64,000 bases of DNA from Culex pipiens pallens (lineage: Eukaryota; Arthropoda; Insecta; Diptera; Culicidae), in the NCBI RefSeq assembly GCF_016801865.2, contig NC_068939.1, positions 183,682,053 through 183,746,052 of the forward strand, in the 5' to 3' direction. Positions 55,403 to 64,000 of this stretch are shown here, in pieces. The notes under the pieces are model-generated. The model had not been told where the DNA came from. It made no database searches and worked only from the letters and a program-made list of their open reading frames with translations. The position numbers were made by a program, and so were the translations under genes. How positions within the stretch are numbered: the stretch's first letter is position 1; the number at the start of each line of letters is the position of its first letter.

Positions 55403-57009
55403 TAAGACATATTCTAATAAATAAGGTAGAATGTGTGTGGAATTGGGATTATTTTCTTTGAATTATTTCAAAATTCTAGCTTATTTTTATGTCGCCAGAT
55501 ACCACCCTGAACCCATCCATTTGCATAATCCATCACATCGCGCAGAACCAAAAACCACTCCCGGTTCACTTGGCCAACCATGAGCAGGCTGAAGCCTCGA
55601 AAAAGTAGCAGAAAAAGTTCAACCCAAAAAAAAAGGAGACAGAGCAAAAGACAGCAAAATTGGTGCGAAAAACTTCACATCTTCGCGGTTCTCATATCAG
55701 AGAAAAAGGCTGTTATTATCTCACCAGCTTTCCGGGGTTTTGTCTCGGTTTTGCCCGGGAGTAAACAAGGCGACGAGCATCATAACACTTTCTGGTAGAC
55801 TCCGACAGAGGTTTTTTTTGTGTGTTGCGGTTTCAACTTGTTTTGTTCGGGTCGAATTTTTCCACATAAAGTTCATGCTCGTGTATGATCATTCCGTTGC
55901 TCCCCCTTATAATTATCACACATATCTTGGGGAGCCTTTTTTAATTCGTGTTCCCCCTCCCGAAAAAAAGTCGTCATGGTACAGCTGAAAAATTTCTCGC
56001 ATCTAATCCAGATTAGCCTCGGGGAGCGAATCTGCGAACGGCTAAAGTAGCTATAATTACCCGAAACCGAAATCTTATCGTCATTTCATTAGGAGCCCAT
56101 TAAAAATTAAAGCAAGTTTATTAAAAAGTTCCAACCCGGGAACCGGGTTGCTACTGCCGCGCGTCGACCGCCAACGGATCCGGTTTTTAAAGGGGTTGTC
56201 GTTTTTTGTTGTGTTTTCTCAAATTAATCGGTTGGATTACAAGCGCGAGTTGAAGATACAAAACGAGGTCCACAAAAAATGTCAATGAGATATCGTTTTC
56301 AAACTACTACTCTGGTTGTAGGGCTTCGGTCGTTTTTAGTTTTGTCTTTGATTTTATTTTTGGGATGGTCATTTCGAGAACCGCTTTCGGTTATTATCTG
56401 CTAAGCATATTAAAAGCAGCCTCTGTAGTGTGTGACGGATACGAGCTTGTTGACGGTTCACGTGGGCCTGTGCTAATTGGCCTTAGTGTGCTGCTATCTA
56501 GGGCCAATTAGTTGATGCTTTTGATAATTTAATTAGCCATTTATTTGAGTGAGATTTGCTCTCTATTTAGCGAAACACTCAGATAGGTTTGCCTGTTTGA
56601 AAAGCATAGATGTTTTTCTGTTGAATAGGTTTATATATGATAAAAAGGATATCAAAAATAAGTTTAAGGTTTTCCAAGAGCTGAAAACTGTCATAAATTT
56701 TACTTTCAAATAATATGGTTGTTTTAATTATTGTTTATAACATTTATTCAAAAGACTAGAATATTTTAAAATAATGATAATTTGTGACATCAAAAAATTG
56801 GATGCTTGGTTGCTGAGTAATCGTCACTCAACATGTTGGAGCTATGTTAGAAGATATGGTAAGAAAACCTCATTTTTCATGTTTGTATTTCTTTTACAGG
56901 TTGAATCTCAGCAACCATTAGTCCAATCTACAATGTCTTTGAGGCAAATTATTAGGAAATTTTATCATTTAATCGAAAGGAAAAAAAATCAGAGATGGAA
57001 AAATCAGAT
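55403..57009. other. Mostly unique noncoding sequence with an inverted homeodomain-type motif
   Basis: Higher GC in 55480-56520. CTAATTGGCCTTAG (56473-56486) and CTAGGGCCAATTAG (56498-56511) are inverted copies differing at one base, followed by AATTTAATTAGCC. This could be a regulatory palindrome; function is inferred. No gene is supported. Confidence 0.4.
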
Positions 57010-57994
57010 GATTTACAAAAGGGCGTAATACTGAATGTTTGGCCCTTTTGAAATGTTAGTCTTGATTTGAAAATTTTGAAAATATTGTTTTCAAAAAGAT
57101 CGGAAATTTTTACAAATATTTCATAATTTAACATTGAAAATCGGACCATTAGTTGCTGAGATATCGACATTGAAAAATGGTGGGCTGTTTTGGTGAGACT
57201 TAGAAAACATCAATTTTCCTGTTTTGAAACCTTTGCATTGCAATATCTCAGCAACTAAAGGTCGTATTAACAAAGTCCAAATAAGCAAAATATAGAGAAT
57301 TTTCTCAGCTTTTCAAAAATATTTTTTTCAAAATTGAGCAGATATGTGCACTATATTAAAAAAATGAAAAAGTGCGACTATTTTCAAAAAAGTCACCTAA
57401 AAATGGATTTAACTTGAAAAGGGTGCACTTTATCAAAATTTCAGTGATGTACTTTTTGATTGCAAATTTGATTTTACATCAAAAAATGAAGTTGAAAAAT
57501 TTTTGCGACCAAAATTTCGATTTTTTGAAAAAATCAGTATTGATTAAAAAATTCATAACTCGGTCAATGATTTTTTGCACAACCTGGAAATTTCTGAAAA
57601 GTTGGCATTTTATGTCTTCTTAAACATATCAAAAAAAAAAAATTAAAAATAATGTTTTTTTGCAAATCAAGTTTTAGTGATAAAAAGTTAAATAAAAATA
57701 TCACCAAATTTTTTTTACTGTGTATTTTTTTTCCAGTGTAGTCCGTATCCATACCTACAACTTTGCCGAAAACACCAAATCGATCAAAAACTTCCTTCAA
57801 AAGATACAGATTTTTGAATTTTCATACCCCAATTTTTGTATGGACAGCTGCCAAATTTGTATGGAAAATTATACGGACAAACTAATGATGCAAAATGGCT
57901 TCTTTGGGCATACCGAAGGCACCAAAAAAGTTTCAGTCGGATTAAAAAATACAAAAAAAAAATCGAATGACCGAAATCCTAGAGAACTGCTCAG
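57010..57994 (+). mobile_element. Foldback family F, loop plus right arm
   Basis: It begins with the loop (AAAAGGGCGTAATACTGAAT), continues through the right arm and ends at the intact tip GAGAACTGCTCAG (57994). It matches 8500-9448 throughout. The left arm is missing. Family D core sequence (GTGTAAAATGCATTTGAAAA) follows immediately. Confidence 0.7.
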
Positions 57995-58159
57995 GTGTAA
58001 AATGCATTTGAAAACACGTTTTTTCATTAAAATCTTAAATCCATGGCTTGTAATTTATTTTTTTATTTATTTTTGACGATTTTCGGTCAGTAAAAATAAA
58101 TTACATGGCCTGATCATTAAATGTTAAATTCCCAATTTTTTGAGGGATGTATTTGTATT

Positions 58160-59200
58160 TTGAGGAGATGTATTTTTTTAAAAAATACATCTTTTGAGCC
58201 AATGGTCGTGATAGTGCAAAATCTGGTTTAGGAAATATATTTTTTGAAAAAAATATGTTTTTGTAAAAAGCGATAAACTGGACAAAAAAATTATTTCAAA
58301 TAATTTTTGAAAGCTAAATTAAATTTCCATTCGAATATTACTTTACAATTAAAAAAAAATACCGTTTGCAAGTTATACCTACTTTTAGGTGTAAATTTTC
58401 GATTTCATTTAGTTTTTTTTTTGCATTTTAAAAATGCTCCCTGAAAAAAATATTTTTGAAAAGTGTAGAAAATTTCCAACAAATTTCTGTCTGGAACAAT
58501 GAAAATCGGGCAATTAGTTTCTGAGATACAGACTTACAAAAAATTCGAATCGATGAAAATGAGTTTTTTAGGTGTCTCCTAATTAGTCTGCCATTTTCAA
58601 CTGACGTTATCCTGGACTATTGGTCTGATTACAATGATATAAAAATGTTTTTTTTTGTGTGAAATTTTCTGATTTTTAAATCAAGCATTAGTTTTGAAAA
58701 CATTATTTCATAGTTAAGACCGAATCATAAATTTTTTGTATTATTTTTATAGAAGAGATCAGACAATTTTACACAAGTTTTTACATTGCAAAATGGACCA
58801 ATAGTTTTTGAGATTTCATCAGTTGAAATTTATTTGTGAGTTCATATCTCAGAAATTAATTGCCCGATTTTCAATGTTCCAGAGAGAGATTTGCATGAAA
58901 TTTTCTGGGCTTAAAAAAAAATCTAATGTTGCTTTTCCTTCAAGAAGTATTTTTAAATTGTAAAAACAAAACAAAATCGAAATTGGCCATGACTTGGAAA
59001 CGGTTCAGTTGATAAAAAAAAGTATTTCTAAGATTTCACTAAGTGCTTTGAAAATAAATTTTATATTTTTTTTGTCCAAGTTTTAGATATTTTCCAAAAA
59101 CATGTTTTTTTTTTTCAAAAAATCATATCTCCCAAACCAGATTTTGCACCATTACGCCATATGACTTACAACATGTATTTTTTAATCCCCTAAAACATGT
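58160..59200. mobile_element. Diverged long foldback repeat
   Basis: The left segment (AATGGTCGTGATAGTGCAAA, ATCTGGTTTAGGAAATATA) is answered at the right (ATATCTCCCAAACCAGATTT, GCACCATTACGCC). Inner parts (GAGATACAGACTTAC; GTGAGTTCATATCTC) also pair. Arms are roughly 450-500 bp with many differences. Tips and target site were not resolved. Confidence 0.5.
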
Positions 59201-61195
59201 TAAAAAAATCATTTTTTTTTGAAATACGTATTTTAAGAATTCATGAATTCATTTCATTAAGGTTCCTTGAAATAGTGAAACTTTTAACGTGACACACCCA
59301 TCGACCCTCAGGATTGCCGTAAATTTCGTTAGTAAATTTGTTTAGATATACAAATTTGCATAAATTTGAATAATATTTGCTTACATGTTTTATCAATTGA
59401 AAAAAAAGTTTTTGATGTAGATAATTTTGTTTTGAATGTTGTTTTAACAACAATATATTCCCATTTAAAAATTTGTTCAATCAAACAAACAAAAAATACA
59501 AATATACTGAAAAGGTTGTAAAAAAATAAACAAGATGTATACAATCTTAAATAATGAGAAAAAGATAAAAGATACTGTGAAGATCTCATACAGTATGCGC
59601 ATTTACGATGCTGATGATGAATGTTTCACAGTGATTTTATTAGTGATCCATGTGAGCACTTTTATCTTTTCCGTACCCTTTCATGAACTTGGGCAAACAA
59701 AACTCAACCCCCTCGTAACCGTAACGAGAATTGTGCAGTGCTTTTGAGAACCCAACTCGATAGATGTTGATTTTCCGAAGTGAATCCACTCTCGGAGTGT
59801 AAATTGCTCAGCACACTGATGCTGTTTCGCTGGCAGGTAGAATGCTCCCCTTTCTGCGACGAGAAACTGCCACCATTCATCGTCTTCAATCACTTGTTTG
59901 GGTTGCATTCAAAGGAAAGCATGCAGGCAGGCAGGCAGGCAGGAGACTGCAGCATGTCTTACTCTTGATGAAATTGCAAAGACGCTTCCTGCTTTGCTGC
60001 TGCTGCTACTAAGTAAACAGCAATTCATTGCATGCGAAAGTCTTCCTGGCTCAGTCGGAGGATGTAAAGACGGTCTCAACTGGAAGTTGTTGTAGTTGCG
60101 AGGTATTCAAGGAGAGACAGCCAGCATTTAGTCAGAATGCGCTAGGAAACGCATCACCGACGACGACCATGCTTCTGCTGGTTGGAAAGTTTTCTTCCGT
60201 CGCATGTTGTCCAGAGAGTCGAGCAGAGCCGAGCACGGAACAGCCGGCGAAGAATACAAACTGCACGAATAATTTATAGTTTGCACAGTAGTGTAACTGG
60301 TGCATCCTGGGAAAGCTGTCTCCTCGCCGGCAAAGGAACAAGACGTATGGGGGCGTGGGAGCAAAAATTTAAAATTTATGAAGGTGTTACTCCCGGTACG
60401 GAAGGCCCTGCCCAAGTAGGTTCACTTTGCGAGGAAATTGTTCGGAAATAGTTTTACTAGCGGCAACCCCTTGACAAAGTTTCCGAAACTCAAAACAAAC
60501 CGAACTAATGATTACAAAGTTTGTAAAGTGAGGGACTTGTTATGGAAATTATTCTCGCAATTCCGAGAATTCCCAACTACGATCATGATTAATTTTGTCA
60601 CAAATGATAATAATTCACCAAACATGAAGCCTCCAACTTCAACCGGGCAAGAATCATAAATATTGAAGATAAAGGCCACCCTGAGTCCGACGACCAAGTG
60701 CGGCAAAGGCCGACAGAATGCTCCGATATAGAAATGGACCACCAACGGTGAGCTTCCCCAATGAATTCCCCGAGTTGATCTCAATTTAGGGCGGAGGAGG
60801 TGAGTGCTGTTGACGGTGTGGTGCCCCTAAAAGCTTTCTTCTTGCCTTGCTCCTCACCCCCTGGGAGCTGAATTGCTGCGCCCAACTGGTAAGTGACTAA
60901 TAATCGAGCTATAATTAATGATATCACCACGTGATACTTGTACTTTATCAAGTTCCCTTCCCCGACGCGGTTTGGAAGATTGAGCAAACTCTTGAATTTT
61001 ATCTAGTAACCGCGGGTTGCGGCTTTTATTATTTTGTATTGTGTTTTTGATTCATCTTACAAAAAATACAGAATTAGAAGTAAGGAGAAATTGGAATCGA
61101 AATTGCAAACAAAATCCTAATCGTCTATTTATTTTTTTATTATAACAACTCTATTTTGCCCAATTTTTATCCTTTCGATTTTCCTTGTATTACAC
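59201..61195. other. AT-rich then unique noncoding sequence
   Basis: 59600-61000 is higher-GC and repeat-poor. A short (GCAG)n-type repeat lies at about 59923-59944. Overlapping frames on both strands near 59780-60450 lack motifs. No exon is supported. Confidence 0.35.
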
Positions 61196-61422
61196 TGACC
61201 TACAAAAATTGACAAAAACGACTGTGCAGGCTCAACTCGAGGGGAAGCATGAAGTATGAGGTCGCCAGAAACACGTGAATTTTGTTTTTTTTTTCAAAAA
61301 TATTTAGGCAGGGCCGAATGGTTTTTCTCCAAAGTTTGTATGGAGAATTAGGGTGATTAGTCGTTGTTGCATACAAGCAAAAATTGCATGCAATATGTGG
61401 CAGAACCAAACAGCAATCAAAA
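61196..61422. mobile_element. Partial copy of the 21348-21624 MITE
   Basis: The left end CACTGACCTACAAAAATTG and GGCTCAACTCGAGGGGAAGC match the earlier element. The interior (GGTTTTTCTCCAAAG, TGCATGCAATATG) follows in inverted order relative to it. The right end is replaced by a poly-A run near 61419. Confidence 0.6.
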
Positions 61423-61620
61423 AAAAAAAAAAAATCATGAAACTTTCAATAGTGATTGGAAGTAATCTTCTTCCTCTGCAAAATAAAATTTTGAGATTTC
61501 AAACATGTACGTAGTCAACCTTAATTTTTATGGATTTCAGTGTCAAAGAAAAGGTTTTTTTTTAAATAATAAAAAAAAGTTAAGAGGCAGTTTTTGTAAA
61601 TATTCCTCGGTTTGTTCTAG

Positions 61621-62952
61621 AGGTCGTATCGAGGTGCTCCGATTTGGATGAAACTTTCAGCGTTTGTTTGTCTATACATGAGATGAACTCATGCCAAATA
61701 TGAGCCCTCTACGACAAAGGGAAGTGGGGTAAAACGGGCTTTGAATTTTGAGGTCCAAAAAACCTAAAAAATCTTAAAATTGCTCGCATTTCCGTAAAAC
61801 ATCATCAATTCCAACTCTCTTAGGTGCATTTGAAAGGTCTTTTGAAGCAATTCAAAATGTGCCATAGACATCCAGGATTGGTTTGACTTTTTCTCATAGC
61901 TTTTGCAAATTACTGTTAAAAATGGATTTTTTTAAAACCTTAATATCTTTTTGCAACAGCCTCTGACACCCATACTCCTATAGGTCAAAAGTTAGGGAAT
62001 TTTATGGCTACGGTAATAACTTTTTGGCCAATTGCAGTTTTTCTCATAGTTTTACGATTTTTCTATAACAATCTTTTTCCAACGTTATTTTTTGCCCTGT
62101 AGGCCTCCATAGCGGCACTTTTTGGTCTCAATTTTGTCATATTCGGAATCCTCGAAAAATTTCACGTAAGTTTGAACTATTGGAGTTGTAAATTTGATTG
62201 AAAGAAATGCCATTTAGAATGAATTAAAATATTTTTTAATAATTTGTTGGATTAGGGGTAAAACAAGGTTTCGCCTACTTGATACAGCATTTGACGTATT
62301 GATCACAGGGTGAATAAGATCTATTTCTTTTTGCAAAAATGTTTTATTTAATTATTTTTTAAATCAAATTTACAAATCCAATAGTTCAAACTTACGTGAA
62401 ATTTTCGAGGATTCCGAATATGACAAAATTGAGACCAAAAATTGCCGCTATGGAGGCCTACAGGGCAAAAACGAACGTTGGAAAAAGTTTGTTATAGAAA
62501 AATCGTAAAACTATGAGAAAAACTGCGATTGGCCAAAAAGTTAATACCATCGGCTTATAGTCCATGAAATTCCCTAACTTTTGACCTATAGGAGTATGGG
62601 TGTAGGAGGTTGTTGCAAAAAGATTTTAAGGTTTCAAAAAAATCAATTTTTACAATAATTTGCAAAAGCTATGAGAAAAAGTCAAACCAATCCTGGATGT
62701 CTATGGCACATTTTGAAGGGCTTCAAAAGACCTTTCGAATGCATCTAAGAGAGTTGGAATTGATGAAGTTTTACGGAAATGCGAGCAATTTTAAGATTTT
62801 TTAGGTTTTTTGGGCCTCAAACTTCAAAGCCCGTTTTACCCCACTTCCCTTTGTCGTTGAAGGCTCATATTTGGCATGAGTTCATCTCATTTCATGTATA
62901 GACAAACAATCGCTGAAAGTTTCATCCAAATCGGAGCACCTTGATACGACCT
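61621..62952. mobile_element. 1.33-kb foldback element, arms ~600 bp
   Basis: The left arm (61621 to about 62215) and right arm (about 62350 to 62952) are near-identical inverses. AGGTCGTATCGAGGTGCTCC at the left answers GGAGCACCTTGATACGACCT at the right. Landmarks such as GCCTCCATAGCGGCA occur in both arms. The ~135-bp loop is AT-rich. No transposase is present. Confidence 0.8.
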
Positions 62953-63010
62953 GTTACATATTGGTGAAAAACTCGCTCTTAAGTAATAAAATCATCAACT
63001 AAGAGAATAT

Positions 63011-63125
63011 CCATAAACCACGTGGACACTTTTTTGAAATCTCAGAGCCCACCCCCTCGTGGACAATCGCTGAACTTTCCCCCTCCCCTAAGGTGTCCAC
63101 GTTTTTTTTGCATGGTCCCTAATTG
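63011..63125. mobile_element. Small hairpin repeat with CACGTGGACAC arms
   Basis: CCATAAACCACGTGGACACT at the left is answered by GGTGTCCACG and GCATGG at the right. The loop is C-rich (CCCACCCCC, CCCCCTCCCC). It resembles the end of a dispersed foldback. The target site was not resolved. Confidence 0.45.
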
Positions 63126-64000
63126 AAAAAAAAAAACTATTCTAAGGTAGACAAGGATGGGAACTATATATAAATTTGAAAAATTCCTTCAGAATGGTTA
63201 TAACTCGATAACGATGCTTTTTATAAAAAAAAACATAATTTCGTTTCAATTGCAAATAAAATTTTACATTTTACATTTACATTTACATTTTTTTAATTTT
63301 TCCAGACATCACTTTTAAAAATAAATTAAAAGGATGTTACAAATTTAAGCTTAGGTTTGAGTCTAATTAAATTTCTAAATTTTAGCATAATTTTCTTAAA
63401 TTTTACACATTATTGCACCTTTACTATATAGTTTCCATCAAATAATTGCAACATTTTAATTTATAATTTTTTGTCATTGGATTCTTTTTTCTTTTTGATC
63501 AGTGATCTTAGTTCCATAATTTGTAAAATGCCCTTACTCTTTCAGGCCTGCATTAGAAAAAATAAAAATAAGATAATGATGGGAAAATAATTTTAAGACC
63601 ATCCGAAACTTATTATGAACTTATATGGTCAATATGTCCCATCAGGCCTAAATCTGTGGAAAGGACCCTTTGCTAGTTCATTTCGAATGAAAAAAAAGAT
63701 CTTTAAACTTTTACACATATTTTTATGCCACTTGTTTTTTTCTGGGAAAATTTAGAAATTTTCAATTTTGTTCCACTACTAAATTTAAAAAAATGAAAAA
63801 AAATTAAGAGTAAAATTTGTCAATCCGTGTATCCTATTTTTCTGAAAGGCATTTATCCTCACATACAAGTTTATCGAACTTGTATTTTTTTGATCAACCA
63901 ACCATGTTCGATTCTGGAGGAAAAAAGGCCTTTGGCCATAAAGTCATGTCTGAAAATCGTTGATAAAGCGTTTTATGGGTCATGACTCTGGTGTACATTT
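63126..64000. other. AT-rich noncoding sequence to window end
   Basis: Includes a short TTTACAT-type microsatellite at about 63261-63292. No gene or delimited repeat is seen. Confidence 0.35.

Noticed and set aside
55006..55461. Lys/Arg/Glu- and Phe/Leu/Ser-repeat proteins
   Set aside because: Direct translation of the 7-bp microsatellite on both strands.
1..64000. CRISPR array, prokaryotic operons, rRNA or integrated virus
   Set aside because: No regularly spaced direct repeats with unique spacers, no compact coding, and no polymerase, capsid or integrase frames were seen.

Overview
The window looks like a stretch of a culicine mosquito genome, most likely Culex (quinquefasciatus/pipiens type). 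This is inferred from the very dense mosaic of MITEs, long foldback repeats, tRNA-derived SINEs and Jockey-like LINE sequence in AT-rich noncoding DNA. There is no bacterial-style gene organisation, no rRNA and no CRISPR. Almost none of the apparent open frames look coding.

Host gene. Three short minus-strand segments read as exons of one spliced gene: 42243-42335 (93 nt), 31845-32023 (179 nt) and 30698-30724 (27 nt). Each has good splice consensus and an open frame. The phases agree in order: the first ends one base into a codon, the second supplies the other two, and the second and third meet at phase 0. The 93-nt and 27-nt exons are symmetric, so either could be a cassette exon. On this reading much of the window is long introns (about 10.2 kb and 1.1 kb between these exons). 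I do not recognise the protein.

Mobile DNA. (i) A 1.76-kb LINE-like element (53110-54870) has a perfect 13-bp target duplication and one intact Jockey-type gag/ORF1 (53222-54628) but no reverse-transcriptase ORF: a 'half-LINE'. (ii) TTAA-flanked, piggyBac-like MITEs lie at 27223-27694, 33725-34175, 34199-34814 and 52270-53002. (iii) A hAT-like MITE with an 8-bp duplication spans 22682-24135, with a decayed, multiply interrupted relative at 26196-27835. (iv) Pogo/Tigger-like MITEs with TA targets lie at 15597-15706, 16419-17237, 39415-39530 and 52152-54998; Harbinger-like MITEs with TAA/TTA targets lie at 16469-16931 and 29038-29294. (v) A short Helitron-like element lies at 15948-16237. (vi) Long foldback families occur at 7804-9448, 50399-51650, 58160-59200 and 61621-62952. 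(vii) Two related MITE families, both tipped CCCGAGCAG, are each saturated with a different short word (AATAAC or AATACC) around a shared core, at 3099-4969 and 41719-43282. (viii) tRNA-like modules occur as convergent pairs, as a same-strand composite, and inside TIR-bounded MITEs.

Layout. Roughly 1-2 kb islands of higher-GC, apparently unique sequence (for example 343-2160, 12.3-14.8, 17.9-20.5, 24.1-26.2, 29.8-30.7, 34.8-36.7, 39.5-41.7, 45.2-46.4, 47.7-49.8, 55.4-57.0, 59.2-61.2 kb) alternate with AT-rich repeat clusters. The two long microsatellites, an 8-mer at 44772-45175 and a 7-mer at 55018-55402, both start at or within about 20 bp of a MITE end.
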